A stretch of 64,000 nucleotides of DNA from Halalkalibacter wakoensis JCM 9140 (GCF_000513095.1 NZ_BAUT01000007.1:1-64000), one strand, 5' to 3'. Counted from the first letter of the stretch, positions 45,226 to 53,695 are shown. Translations and numbers: made by a program. The notes: generated by a model from the letters alone, not told the origin.

Positions 45226-46359
45226 TTATGGTTTTAAGACGACTTTAATACAATTATCTTCATGGTCATTGAAGATTTTATAAGCCTCACTCGCATCATC
45301 TAATTTCGCTTTATGTGTAATGATTTCGCGCGGGTCATACTCGTTATTAACAATTTGTTCGTAGAGAGTTGGCATGATTGGAATAACAGGAGCTTGACCC
45401 ATTTTAATCGTTACATTTCGTGAAAAGAATGGACCAAGAGGGAAATTGTTATAATTGGCCCCATATACTCCCGTTAGCTGAACGGTTCCTGCTTTACGAA
45501 CGGCTTTCGTTGCAATTTGAATAGGACCTAAAGTTCCACCTTGTAGCTTCAATTTTTGCTCTATAAACTCTAAAGGTGATTTTTTCCCATCCATTCCAAC
45601 GCAATCAATAACAACGTCTGCTCCGCCCTGGGTAATCTCTTTTAAATGTTCTCCCATATCAGGAAATTCTGTAAAATCAAAGGTTTCAACATTATTTGTT
45701 TTCTTTGAATGATGTAGACGGTAGTCAAGGTAATCGATGGCAATTACCCGCTTTGCCCCTTTTCTCCAGGCGTATTTTTGCGTCATGAGTCCAACGGGAC
45801 CTGCTCCTAAGACGATAACCGTATCTCCTTCTTTTACGCCAGCATGTTCGACACTCCAATAAGCTGTTGGCAATACGTCTGATAAAAACAACAATGATTC
45901 ATCTTCTAGCTCACACGATTCTGGAATTACAAATGGCGTATAATTCCCAAACGGCACTTTCAAATACTCAGCCTGCCCACCCGGATGATTACCGAATTTT
46001 TCACTGTAACCAAAATATCCACCAGAGTCATAATGAGGATTTGAATTGTCACATTGACTTGTTAAGTCATGATCACAATAAATACAATGGCCGCAAGCAA
46101 CGTTAAAGGGGATGACAACACGATCTCCTTTTTTAACCTTTGTCACGTCTGGTCCGACTTCTTCCACAATTCCCATCGGTTCATGGCCAATGCTGTATCC
46201 TTTTGGTAAAGGGATATTTCCTTGATATAAATGCAAGTCAGATCCGCAAATAGCTGTGCTTGTAATTTTTACAATGACATCATCTCTTTTCTCGATTTTC
46301 GCATCTTCCACATTCGAGACCGCAACATTATTTGGTCCTTGATAGGTTACAGCTTTCAT
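45226..46359 (-). CDS. Zinc-dependent alcohol/formaldehyde dehydrogenase
   Basis: A 377-residue medium-chain dehydrogenase. Catalytic zinc ligands: Cys in TAICGSDLHLY and the GHEPMGIVEEVG motif. Structural zinc: CGHCIYCDHDLTSQCD (four cysteines). The NAD loop is VLGAGPVGLM. The long lid after the structural zinc (GGYFGYSEKFGNHPGGQAEYLKVP) and the 377-residue length resemble glutathione-independent formaldehyde dehydrogenases (FdhA/YycR group). The substrate is not proven. AAAGGAGTG is the ribosome site. Confidence 0.88.
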   Translation of the reverse strand: MKAVTYQGPNNVAVSNVEDAKIEKRDDVIVKITSTAICGSDLHLYQGNIPLPKGYSIGHEPMGIVEEVGPDVTKVKKGDRVVIPFNVACGHCIYCDHDLTSQCDNSNPHYDSGGYFGYSEKFGNHPGGQAEYLKVPFGNYTPFVIPESCELEDESLLFLSDVLPTAYWSVEHAGVKEGDTVIVLGAGPVGLMTQKYAWRKGAKRVIAIDYLDYRLHHSKKTNNVETFDFTEFPDMGEHLKEITQGGADVVIDCVGMDGKKSPLEFIEQKLKLQGGTLGPIQIATKAVRKAGTVQLTGVYGANYNNFPLGPFFSRNVTIKMGQAPVIPIMPTLYEQIVNNEYDPREIITHKAKLDDASEAYKIFNDHEDNCIKVVLKP

Positions 46360-46432
46360 TTAGACACTCCTTTAGCTTTTCTAGACAAACTTTAGTCTCT
46401 CCGAATAGAGAACAAACCCATCAGTAAATTAT

Positions 46433-46444
46433 TTACAATTGTAA
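46433..46444. promoter_or_regulatory. Palindrome between divergent adh and speD genes
   Basis: TTACAATTGTAA, a perfect 12-bp palindrome centred between the two divergent starts. A second weaker inverted repeat, AGAC-N8-GTCT, lies at 46383-46398 near the dehydrogenase start. Regulators are unknown. Confidence 0.35.
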
Positions 46445-46528
46445 TAGTTAATATGGTTTAGATTAAGAAAGATGGGTATTCTAAAAATGACAAGCATAGG
46501 ACAAGAAAAATAAGGGGGACCTTATTCA

Positions 46529-47335
46529 ATGAGCATTACACCTGAGCAACGTGTAACGTTACACGAATTTAATAACTTAACAAAATCATTAAGCTTTAAT
46601 ATGTACGATGTCTGTTATACAAAAACAAAAGAAGAGCGAGAAGCTTATATTCAATATATCGATGAACAATACAATGCCGACCGTCTTACGAAAATTCTTG
46701 AACATGTGACAGAGATCATCGGGGCTCATGTTCTAAATGTGGCAAAGCAAGATTTTGTCCCGCAAGGAGCAAGTGTTACTTTACTAGTGTCAGAAGGGCC
46801 CGTTGTTGAAGTGCCGACTGAATCGTACGATGAATCTCCTGGACCGTTGCCGGAGTCCGTTGTTCTATCTTTAGACAAAAGTCATATAACCGTTCATACG
46901 TATCCTGAATACCACCCGGTTGAGGGCATTAGTACATTTAGAGCAGATATTGATGTTTCAACATGTGGGGAGATTTCTCCATTAAAAGCATTAAATTATT
47001 TGATTCACTCCTTTGAAACAGATATTATGACGATGGATTATCGAGTACGAGGCTTTACTCGAGATATTGAAGGTCAAAAGTTATTCATTGACCATGAAAT
47101 CAACTCCATACAAAATTACATACCGGATGAAGTGAAAAAAATGTACGACATGATTGATGTAAATATTTATCAAGAAAACATCTTTCATACCAAATGCAAA
47201 CGAAAGGAATTTGATTTAGATAACTATTTATTTGGTACAACAAAGAGAAACCTTCTTCCTCGAGAAGCCAACGAAATAACAGCAAAGCTCACGACAGAGA
47301 TGGATGAAATTTTTTATGGGAAAAACATTCATTAA
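46529..47335 (+). CDS. speD: S-adenosylmethionine decarboxylase proenzyme, long (E. coli SpeD) type
   Basis: A 268-residue AdoMet decarboxylase proenzyme. [13 protein letters not shown] contains the Lys-Ser processing site at which the pyruvoyl group forms (Ser ~ residue 116). [39 protein letters not shown] and [38 protein letters not shown] are nearly the E. coli SpeD signature. It makes decarboxylated AdoMet for spermidine synthesis. The short, SpeH-type enzyme is the one known from B. subtilis, so the long type here is notable. AAGGGGGACC is the ribosome site. Confidence 0.95.
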   Translation: MSITPEQRVTLHEFNNLTKSLSFNMYDVCYTKTKEEREAYIQYIDEQYNADRLTKILEHVTEIIGAHVLNVAKQDFVPQGASVTLLVSEGPVVEVPTESYDESPGPLPESVVLSLDKSHITVHTYPEYHPVEGISTFRADIDVSTCGEISPLKALNYLIHSFETDIMTMDYRVRGFTRDIEGQKLFIDHEINSIQNYIPDEVKKMYDMIDVNIYQENIFHTKCKRKEFDLDNYLFGTTKRNLLPREANEITAKLTTEMDEIFYGKNIH

Positions 47336-47343
47336 CCACTACG

Positions 47344-47381
47344 AAAAGGTGATTCAGTTTAAAATAACTGAATCACCTTTT
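47344..47381. terminator. Bidirectional terminator
   Basis: AAAAGGTGATTCAGTT (47344-47359) pairs perfectly with AACTGAATCACCTTTT (47366-47381). It follows speD and overlaps the 3' end of the small convergent gene. Confidence 0.88.
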
Positions 47382-47521
47382 CGTTTATTTTTTCTTGATT
47401 GTTTCAGAACATCACCAAAAAATTGATCGCGTACATTTTTAGGGATATGGTTATCAGTTGTCCGATAACGGCCACCGCGGTATTTCGTATCCTCATTATT
47501 TAACTGATCTTTTTTGTCCAT
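47354..47521 (-). CDS. Hypothetical basic protein, 55 residues
   Basis: ATG 47521 after GGAGGGTGAGC, encoding MDKKDQLNNEDTKYRGGRYR, TTDNHIPKNVRDQFFGDVL, KQSRKNKRKGDSVILN. It is hydrophilic and basic, with no membrane segment. The strong ribosome site and the terminator at its 3' end support a real gene. The last seven codons lie within the hairpin. Adjacent to a SASP gene on the opposite strand; a sporulation link is only a guess. Confidence 0.6.
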   Translation of the reverse strand: MDKKDQLNNEDTKYRGGRYRTTDNHIPKNVRDQFFGDVLKQSRKNKRKGDSVILN

Positions 47522-47641
47522 TGCTCACCCTCCTTTTTCTTTAGGTTTTGCTCTACAAAGGCTTTTAACAAAGGTAATAACTACTATGCAACACTTTCTA
47601 AAGCATTGGAAAAAATAAAAATAGAAATGGAGATGACTAAA

Positions 47642-47908
47642 ATGGCAAACAGAAAAAGGTTGCTTGTACCTGAGTCCGCAAAAGCAGTAAAGGAATTCAA
47701 AGGACAAGTCATGGCGAGAGAAGGGTTTCACTCAGCTGACCCGGATGATACTAAGTATGAAGTAGCAAAAGAATTAAACGTACCACTAAAAAAAGGGGAC
47801 AATGGCCAGCTAACTTCTAAACAAGCAGGTGAAGTTGGCGGAAAAATTGGTGGAAGTATGGTAAAAGAAATGATTCGGATGGCTCAACAAAATTTAACAA
47901 AACACTAA
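47642..47908 (+). CDS. Alpha/beta-type small acid-soluble spore protein
   Basis: An 88-residue SASP starting MANRKRLLVPESAKAVKEFK after GGAGATGA. Both family signatures are present: KYEVAKELNVPLKKGDNGQLTS (containing the GPR protease cleavage region E/V-A) and AGEVGGKIGGSMVKEMIRMAQQ. These proteins coat spore DNA in the forespore, convert it to an A-like form and protect it from UV, then are degraded by GPR at germination. Expression would be from sigma-G. Length is slightly above the usual 60-75 because of the N-terminal 30 residues. Confidence 0.92.
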   Translation: MANRKRLLVPESAKAVKEFKGQVMAREGFHSADPDDTKYEVAKELNVPLKKGDNGQLTSKQAGEVGGKIGGSMVKEMIRMAQQNLTKH

Positions 47909-47929
47909 AAGGAAAAGGAGTGAATATAG

Positions 47930-48088
47930 ATGGAAGATAAGAAAGATGTATGCGATGAACCGTTAGAACATTTGTTGCAGCATGATCATGAATTTTCGGA
48001 AGAACTTTCTGACGGTGGGGAACGTAATGAATTAGCGGAGCAGCAGGAGGAAGAGCCTTCAAATAGGAAGCGAATTCGTACTGGGTGA
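47930..48088 (+). CDS. Hypothetical acidic protein, 52 residues
   Basis: ATG 47930 after GGAAAAGGAGTG, 21 bases downstream of the SASP gene, encoding MEDKKDVCDEPLEHLLQHDH, EFSEELSDGGERNELAEQQE, EEPSNRKRIRTG. It is highly acidic until a basic end, with one Cys. Probably co-transcribed with the SASP gene and closed by the terminator at 48106-48137. No family recognised. Confidence 0.6.
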   Translation: MEDKKDVCDEPLEHLLQHDHEFSEELSDGGERNELAEQQEEEPSNRKRIRTG

Positions 48089-48105
48089 TAAGGAATTTTT
48101 GGAGG

Positions 48106-48137
48106 AAAAGGAGGTACTTAATCTGTATCTCCTTTTT
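48106..48137 (+). terminator. Terminator after the SASP operon
   Basis: AAAAGGAGGTAC (48106-48117) pairs with GTATCTCCTTTT with one mismatch, ending in a T6 run. Confidence 0.7.
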
Positions 48138-48226
48138 TGGTTGTTACAGTACATATGAATAATACATACATGCGCAATAGAGTAAGAAAGCAATGACCTG
48201 ATATTGAAATTTCCAAATTGTATGAA

Positions 48227-48254
48227 AAGGGGGGAAGAGTGTTCTTTCTTCCCC
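48227..48254 (-). terminator. Minus-strand terminator
   Basis: GGGGAAGA (48231-48238) pairs with TCTTCCCC ending at 48254. AAAA before it gives a short U-tract on the minus strand, downstream of the gene ending at 48266. Confidence 0.5.
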
Positions 48255-48265
48255 AAAAAAGGTCC

Positions 48266-48556
48266 TTAATACTTAGGAGCTAAATCTTCTCCAAAAGCTA
48301 GCCCAGTTATTTTATTTACATCGAACACGATTACTTCACCATCATCGTCAATAAAATAAGCTACACTATCACAAAGATTAGAAAAAGCGTCTACTTCGAC
48401 GGATTGGTCTTTTAAGAAGACTCTGTCAACTGGGTAGTTTGGAGGAAGCTTTTTTAGAATGTCCTTGATACTACGATCTTTATCCTCTTTCTTATCTCTT
48501 TTATCTAATAAATCTTTTAAAAGATCCTCCAGCCCTAAATTCCTATTAAGTGACAT
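48266..48556 (-). CDS. Hypothetical protein, 96 residues
   Basis: Starts MSLNRNLGLEDLLKDLLDKR after AAAGGGGAAA. A charged helical first half (KRDKKEDKDRSIKDILKKLP) leads to a beta-rich second half (VDRVFLKDQSVEVDAFSNLC, SVAYFIDDDGEVIVFDVNKITGL). Soluble, no signal peptide. No family recognised. Divergent from the CNB-CPBP gene. Confidence 0.6.
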   Translation of the reverse strand: MSLNRNLGLEDLLKDLLDKRDKKEDKDRSIKDILKKLPPNYPVDRVFLKDQSVEVDAFSNLCDSVAYFIDDDGEVIVFDVNKITGLAFGEDLAPKY

Positions 48557-48736
48557 ACTTAATTTCCCCTTTCAAATATTTTTCTCTACACATTTAAGGT
48601 AGAGCTAGTTTTACTATATGAGTTTAAATAAATAATGCATGGACTAGTATATGTAATTTGGTTAAAGGGGCTTTTGTTAGTTTCAAAAGGGCTAAAATGA
48701 TAGGTTAGTTACTAAATATTAACACCCTCCCATTGC

Positions 48737-48765
48737 TTCAAACCTATCTGACCATCTAGTATAAT
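48737..48765 (+). promoter_or_regulatory. Probable promoter of the CNB-CPBP gene
   Basis: TTCAAA at 48737-48742 and a consensus TATAAT at 48760-48765 with a 17-bp spacer, 35 bases before the start codon. Confidence 0.55.
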
Positions 48766-48800
48766 GATAACTATTAAAGAAGACTACAGGAGACTATCAG

Positions 48801-49973
48801 ATGATAAATACAAACAGAGATGTCTACACAGAGATGCAAAAAAATCATCTGACAAATGATTTAACAGAAATCGAAATAAGAACGCTGCGTAAATTTTCAG
48901 AGGTTGTTCAATATGAACAAGGTGACTATATCATGAATGAAGGGGAGTCAAGTCAGTTTCTCTACTTGATTGAGGCTGGGAACGTTTTTTTATATAAAAA
49001 TGATAGTGAAGTTGGAAAGAAACACTTGATTTCTACTCTTAGTCCAGGGGAGGTATTTGGAGATCGTGCGCTTTTTGAGCAGGCTGGGCAGCAACAACAA
49101 TCTGCTATTTCTCAAGGGGTAACTTCGATTATGAAAATAAATATTGCTATGCTTTTTGCTGCAAATCACTATAAAGATCTTCAAGCAACACTTCTTAATA
49201 AAGTGGCTTTTCAACTATCTAGTGAACTAAACAAAAAAAATGTACATTTTATTGCTCGGAAATCAGAGGAAAAGAAGACTTATCAAGCTTTAGGAGTGCT
49301 TACTATTTCTTTGTTAACGGTGCTGTCGATTTATACTCTCTTATTAATTTCACTTACCCAATTAGTTGAATTTATAGGCGTATCGACGTACGTCGATGTT
49401 TCACTGATTGTCGGTTTTGCTCTTATGATGGGAATTATTATGAAAAAAAGTGGATATTCCTTTGAAGAGTTTGGGGTCACAACTAAACATTGGAAAAAGC
49501 ACAGCAAAGAAGCAATATTATTAACCAGTCCTATTTTGCTCTTTTTCTTCATCTTAAAATGGGCATTAATCACCTTTATTCCAGCATTTTCACACATCCC
49601 ATTGTTCAATTTGGAGGCGACCTTTGAAGACATTGGCTTCTCGTACCCAATGTTTGCTTTTTCGGTTATCATTTATATACTATTTTCCATCGTCCAAGAA
49701 TTTATCGCTCGAGCTGGATTACAGTCTGCACTATATAAATTTCTGCCAAACACAAAAAGAAAAGTTCTTATTTCGATTGTCGTTTCAAACTTGTTGTTTG
49801 CGATGGCTCATTCTCATATTAACATTTGGTTTGCACTAACTGCTTTTATCCCTGGTCTGTTTTGGGGCTGGATGTTTGCTCGTCAGCGTTCCATTGTCGG
49901 TGTGTCCATTTCACATATGATGATCGGAATTTGGGTTTTATTTATTTTGGGATTCACACAATTTGTTATGTAA
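48801..49973 (+). CDS. Cyclic nucleotide-binding domain fused to a CPBP (CAAX-type) membrane protease
   Basis: A 390-residue two-domain protein. Residues ~20-140 form a Crp-like cyclic-nucleotide-binding beta-roll: FSEVVQYEQGDYIMNEGESSQFLYLIEAGNVFLYKND, then ISTLSPGEVFGDRALFE (phosphate-binding cassette position). There is no DNA-binding helix-turn-helix. After a linker, ~7 transmembrane helices start at residue ~157. The CPBP motifs are IVQEFIARAGLQ (normally EExxxRGxL, so the first Glu is Gln here), LLFAMAHSH (FxxxH) and VGVSISHMMIG (HxxxG/N position). This would be a nucleotide-gated intramembrane protease or a degenerate regulator. ACAGGAGA is the ribosome site. Confidence 0.82.
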   Translation: MINTNRDVYTEMQKNHLTNDLTEIEIRTLRKFSEVVQYEQGDYIMNEGESSQFLYLIEAGNVFLYKNDSEVGKKHLISTLSPGEVFGDRALFEQAGQQQQSAISQGVTSIMKINIAMLFAANHYKDLQATLLNKVAFQLSSELNKKNVHFIARKSEEKKTYQALGVLTISLLTVLSIYTLLLISLTQLVEFIGVSTYVDVSLIVGFALMMGIIMKKSGYSFEEFGVTTKHWKKHSKEAILLTSPILLFFFILKWALITFIPAFSHIPLFNLEATFEDIGFSYPMFAFSVIIYILFSIVQEFIARAGLQSALYKFLPNTKRKVLISIVVSNLLFAMAHSHINIWFALTAFIPGLFWGWMFARQRSIVGVSISHMMIGIWVLFILGFTQFVM

Positions 49974-49979
49974 TTTAAT

Positions 49980-50012
49980 AAGAACAAACTTCTTAAGAGG
50001 TTTGTTCTTTTT
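49980..50012 (+). terminator. Terminator after the CNB-CPBP gene
   Basis: AGAACAAACT (49981-49990) pairs with GGTTTGTTCT (49999-50008), with inner TCTTAAGA also self-complementary, then a T6 run. Confidence 0.88.
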
Positions 50013-50063
50013 TCTTTTCTTTATTAAGCTTAAGAAAATTGTTACATAATAGGAGGCTAATAA

Positions 50064-50333
50064 ATGGTACGCTATCAAGCAATCGTCCATGGCAGGGTTC
50101 AAGGAGTTGGGTTTCGTTATTTCACACAGCATGAGGCATTAAAATACAACATTCATGGGACGGTTCGAAACCTTGAGAATGGGTCAGTTGAAATTGATGC
50201 GGAAGGTTCAAAAGAGCAAATGGCTCAATTCTTTCAAGCAGTTCAAAAAGGACCGATGTTTTCAAAGGTTACAGACGTATTGATATCCGAAAAAAGTGAG
50301 AGAAGGAATTTCAGTTCGTTCTCCAATATTTAG
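50064..50333 (+). CDS. acyP: Acylphosphatase
   Basis: An 89-residue acylphosphatase. AGGAGGC precedes the ATG. HGRVQGVGFRYFTQHEA contains the phosphate-binding loop and catalytic Arg; GTVRNLENGSVEIDAEGSKEQM contains the catalytic Asn (TVRN). FFQAVQKGPMFSKVTDV is the second helix and strand. It hydrolyses carboxyl phosphates such as acetyl or carbamoyl phosphate. The last ~12 residues (SERRNFSSFSNI) are less typical than the usual FxIxY ending; a late frame change is possible but not needed. Confidence 0.88.
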   Translation: MVRYQAIVHGRVQGVGFRYFTQHEALKYNIHGTVRNLENGSVEIDAEGSKEQMAQFFQAVQKGPMFSKVTDVLISEKSERRNFSSFSNI

Positions 50334-50397
50334 TAATGATTTTAATTATTCTTTAATAAACTAACACGATTAAACTTTAATTTAGGTGTTGGTTAGA

Positions 50398-51015
50398 ATG
50401 CTTAAGAAGCTTTTTTGGGGGTTAATCATCTTACTAATGGTTACGGTCGTTCCATACACAGTATATGGTTTATACAAACCTCTTCCCGAAGGTATATCTT
50501 ATGAAGGACAGGTTCATCATGTGGAAAATGTTGAGTTTCTTACGGATCTTACATATGAAAAGGACGGTGAAGTTATTCGTAATCATCAAATCTTCGACCG
50601 AGTTATAGAGATGATCGAAGAAGCTCAAGAGTTTATCGTGTTTGATATGTTTTTATTTAATGATTTAGAAGAGTATGGGAATGAGAATCTACAAATAAAG
50701 TGGTATAACACCAACGACGAACAATACCATTCTAAACTTATATTGATTGAAAGAGAAGAGATCAGTACGATTATCGGGGGATCTGCTAACTTTACACGCC
50801 GAAACTTAGATGATTTTAACCTTGACACGTCTTTGAAAATAGATGGGAATAATCATACAAAGATTGTGGAAGATGTTAGCCATTATTTTAACTCTCTTTG
50901 GGAAAATGAAGGTGCTCACTATACGGTTTCAGTGTGTGACTACCTTGAGAACTTCTCTGAATACAAAAAATATTTATTTCGTCTACAAAAAAAGACAGGA
51001 TTAACAACGTTTTAA
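50398..51015 (+). pseudogene. Phospholipase D-family protein with a large internal deletion
   Basis: A 205-residue frame whose two ends match opposite ends of a ~490-residue PLD-like membrane-anchored protein of Bacilli. The N-terminal part has a transmembrane anchor and PLPEGISYEGQVHHVENVEFLTDLTYE, then FDRVIEMIEEAQEFIVFDMFLFNDL. It then jumps to IKWYNTNDEQYHSKLILIE, GGSANFTRRNLDDFNLDTSLKI, which belongs to the second HKD half. The first HKD motif and the linker (roughly 280 residues) are missing, in frame, at about 50665-50695. A half-site PLD is unlikely to be active. ATG 50398 follows TTAGGTG. Confidence 0.7.
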
Positions 51016-51036
51016 GGGTAAAATGAATGCATAACT

Positions 51037-51112
51037 GGGTGACTTACATTAGCTGTACTCAAAAAGGAAAAATCCCTTTTGGTATATCTTCTAAAAAAGT
51101 CACCCTGTTTTT
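51037..51112 (+). terminator. Branched terminator
   Basis: GGGTGACTT (51037-51045) pairs with AAGTCACCC (51098-51106), enclosing an inner AAAAGG/CCTTTT-type hairpin, followed by TGTTTTTT. Confidence 0.6.
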
Positions 51113-51171
51113 TATAACAAATAATTATGTATTCAACCTTCATTTTTTGTAAGACATGCTGTAAACTAGTT

Positions 51172-51199
51172 TATAGTAGATGTTATGACCTAGTCATAA
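51172..51199 (+). promoter_or_regulatory. fabH promoter -10 and FapR-like operator
   Basis: TTATGACCTAGTCATAA at 51183-51199 is a near-perfect inverted repeat agreeing at 14 of 17 positions with the B. subtilis FapR box (TTAGTACCTAGTCTTAA). A TATAGT at 51172-51177 fits a -10, placing the operator at the transcription start. FapR represses lipid synthesis until malonyl-CoA releases it. Confidence 0.75.
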
Positions 51200-51218
51200 T
51201 TAAAGTTAGGGTGATGAG

Positions 51219-52163
51219 ATGAACCGTGTTGGTGTCATTGGAATTGGGGCGTATGTTCCTGACAATATTGTGACAAATCGGGATTTAGAAAAGCGAGTCG
51301 ATACAAGTGATGAGTGGATTCGGACTAGAACGGGGATTGAAGAACGCAGAATTGCAAGCGATGATATGGATACGTCTCATATGGCGATTAACGCGGCCAA
51401 GGAGGCTATCCGTAATGCTAGAGTGGAAGCCGATGAGATCGATCTTATCATTGTTGCAACAGCAACTCCTGATTTTTCGTTTCCCTCAGTTGCGTGTTTA
51501 GTACAAGGTGCATTAGGACTACAACATGCTGCGGCAATGGATGTTGGGGCTGCTTGTACTGGATTTGTATATGGAATTGTAACAGGACAACAGTTTATTC
51601 AAAGCGGTACATATAGAAATGTCCTAGTGATCGGTAGTGAAAAGTTTTCAAAGATTGTCGATTGGTCTGATCGGAATACATGTGTTCTATTTGGAGATGG
51701 AGCAGGAGCCGTTATATTAAGTTCTGTTTCTAAAGAAAGAGGAATCTTATCTTTTGAACTAGGCGCTGATGGAAGTGGTGCCAAACATTTATTAGTTGAG
51801 AAAGATTCAAATTATGTCGCGATGAATGGAAGAGAAGTTTTTAAATTTGCAGTTAGACAAATGCCCGAATCTAGTCTACGTGTAGTCGAAAAGGCAGGCT
51901 TAAGTAAAGAGGATGTTCAGTTTCTCGTACCACATCAAGCGAATATGAGGATTATCGAAGCAGCAAGAGAGCGCTTGGGGTTAGAAAAGGAGAAAGTTTC
52001 CGAAACTGTAAAACAACATGGCAATACATCAGCTGCCTCCATTCCGCTAGCACTGTATACAGAGCTAGAAAGAGGGAACATAAAAGATGACGATATTATT
52101 GTCATGGTAGGATTTGGTGGCGGATTAACTTGGGGTTCAATTTGTCTAAAATGGGGAACGTAA
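51219..52163 (+). CDS. fabH: Beta-ketoacyl-ACP synthase III (FabH)
   Basis: A 314-residue KASIII. Catalytic triad: Cys in [13 protein letters not shown] (~residue 113), His in [12 protein letters not shown] and Asn in [12 protein letters not shown]. It starts [20 protein letters not shown] after TTAGGGTGATGAG. It condenses branched or straight acyl-CoA primers with malonyl-ACP to start fatty-acid synthesis; in Bacilli it selects iso/anteiso primers. It forms an operon with fabF 23 bases downstream, and a FapR-like operator covers the promoter. Length is normal for the family. Confidence 0.95.
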   Translation: MNRVGVIGIGAYVPDNIVTNRDLEKRVDTSDEWIRTRTGIEERRIASDDMDTSHMAINAAKEAIRNARVEADEIDLIIVATATPDFSFPSVACLVQGALGLQHAAAMDVGAACTGFVYGIVTGQQFIQSGTYRNVLVIGSEKFSKIVDWSDRNTCVLFGDGAGAVILSSVSKERGILSFELGADGSGAKHLLVEKDSNYVAMNGREVFKFAVRQMPESSLRVVEKAGLSKEDVQFLVPHQANMRIIEAARERLGLEKEKVSETVKQHGNTSAASIPLALYTELERGNIKDDDIIVMVGFGGGLTWGSICLKWGT

Positions 52164-52186
52164 ATGATGAAAAAGGGGAGAAACTA

Positions 52187-53422
52187 ATGAAAAAACGTGT
52201 GGTCGTTACAGGAATAGGTGCCGTTACACCATTGGGGAATCATGCCACAACTACATGGGAAAAAATTCAACAAGGAATATCAGGTATTGGCCCTTTGACC
52301 CGTGTAGATTCAGAACAATTTAACGTAAAAGTAGCAGGAGAAGTGACGGATTTTGTTCCATCAGATTATATGGATGGTAAAGAAGCTAGAAGAATGGCTC
52401 GGTTCACGCAACTAGCGATCGCCGCTAGTAAAATGGCCGTTCAAGATTCGGGACTGAATATTGGAGCAAATATTGAACCTGAACGAGTAGGCGTATGGAT
52501 TGGATCAGGAATTGGAGGGTTGGACGCCTTCGAAGAACAGCATAAACGTTTCTTAGACAAAGGACCAAAACGAGTAAGTCCTTTTATTATCCCTATGTTA
52601 ATCCCGGATATGGCATCCGGAAGAGTTTCGATTGAAACCGGGGCTAAAGGCATTAACAATTGTTCAGTAACGGCATGCGCTTCAGGTGCCAACTCAATTG
52701 GTGATTCGTTTCGCGTCATTCAAAATGGACAAGCAGATGCAATGATTACAGGTGGAACAGAAGCGGCGATTACGGATATGACCATTGCTGGTTTTGCTAA
52801 CATGACCGCTTTATCGACAAATCCAGATCCAAACAGTGCGAGCCGCCCTTTTGATAAAAATCGAGATGGATTTGTGATTGCAGAAGGCTCTGGCGTTTTA
52901 ATTTTAGAAGAGTTGGAACATGCCTTAAACCGCGGTGCGACCATATATGGGGAGGTCGTTGGCTACGGAGCAACAGGTGATGCACATCATATAACTACCC
53001 CAGCTCCAAATGGGGAAGGTGGTCAACGCGCCATGAAACTAGCGCTCTCTGATAGTCAACTTTTACCAGAGCAAGTCGATTACATGAATGCCCACGGAAC
53101 AAGTACGTATTATAATGATTTATTTGAAACAGCTGCGATAAAAGAAGTATTCGGGGATCATGCTTATCATCTTTCTGTGAGTTCGACTAAATCGATGACG
53201 GGTCATTTACTAGGAGCTGCAGGAGCGATTGAAGCCATTTTTTCATTGTTAGCGATTAGAGATGGAATCATTCCACCTACAATTAACTATGAAACACCGG
53301 ATGATGAACTTGATCTGAACTATGTTCCGAATGTGGCACAAAAGAAAGACGTTCACGTAGCGCTTTCGAACTCTTTAGGGTTTGGTGGTCATAATGTTAC
53401 GCTAGCTTTCAAAAGATTTTAA
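52187..53422 (+). CDS. fabF: Beta-ketoacyl-ACP synthase II (FabF)
   Basis: A 411-residue KASII starting [20 protein letters not shown] after AAAAGGGGAG; a longer in-frame start exists but lacks a ribosome site. Catalytic residues: Cys in [19 protein letters not shown] (~residue 163), first His in [13 protein letters not shown] and second His in [18 protein letters not shown]. It elongates acyl-ACP chains in the cytosol. Second gene of the fabH-fabF operon; a terminator follows. Confidence 0.96.
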   Translation: MKKRVVVTGIGAVTPLGNHATTTWEKIQQGISGIGPLTRVDSEQFNVKVAGEVTDFVPSDYMDGKEARRMARFTQLAIAASKMAVQDSGLNIGANIEPERVGVWIGSGIGGLDAFEEQHKRFLDKGPKRVSPFIIPMLIPDMASGRVSIETGAKGINNCSVTACASGANSIGDSFRVIQNGQADAMITGGTEAAITDMTIAGFANMTALSTNPDPNSASRPFDKNRDGFVIAEGSGVLILEELEHALNRGATIYGEVVGYGATGDAHHITTPAPNGEGGQRAMKLALSDSQLLPEQVDYMNAHGTSTYYNDLFETAAIKEVFGDHAYHLSVSSTKSMTGHLLGAAGAIEAIFSLLAIRDGIIPPTINYETPDDELDLNYVPNVAQKKDVHVALSNSLGFGGHNVTLAFKRF

Positions 53423-53433
53423 TATGTATTCAT

Positions 53434-53467
53434 AACGACTAAGACATATAGTGCTTGGTCGTTTTTT
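53434..53467 (+). terminator. Terminator after fabF
   Basis: AACGACTAAG (53434-53443) pairs with CTTGGTCGTT (53454-53463) with one mismatch, followed by T5. Confidence 0.8.
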
Positions 53468-53554
53468 ATATCTTAAATTTGTATGGCGCAGTTAATTAGA
53501 TGGGACGATAAAGGTGAAGGAATTCTAAAATTATTGTAGGAGGTTCATTTTACC

Positions 53555-53695
53555 GTGAATAAAGACAAAATTGAAAATGAAGAAACATTAGAAATAAGCC
53601 CAACAGGATATGGGTATGTTCCCGTAACAAATCATGTCGAGCAAGACCAAAAAGAAGACGAAGAGAAAAAAGAAGACGAAGAGAAAAAAGAATAA
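53555..53695 (+). CDS. 46-residue acidic peptide with KEDEEK repeats
   Basis: GTG 53555 after GTAGGAGGTTC, a strong ribosome site. The peptide reads MNKDKIENEETLEISPTGYG, YVPVTNHVEQDQ, then a tandem KEDEEKKEDEEKKE tail. The tail is encoded by a direct 18-bp duplication, so it can change length by slippage. Highly charged and likely disordered except for the central PTGYGYVPV. No family recognised. Confidence 0.6.
   Translation: MNKDKIENEETLEISPTGYGYVPVTNHVEQDQKEDEEKKEDEEKKE

Noticed and set aside
50281-50409. Frameshift at the end of acyP
   Set aside because: Another frame would extend the C-terminus, but the annotated end already gives a normal-length acylphosphatase, so no frameshift is called.
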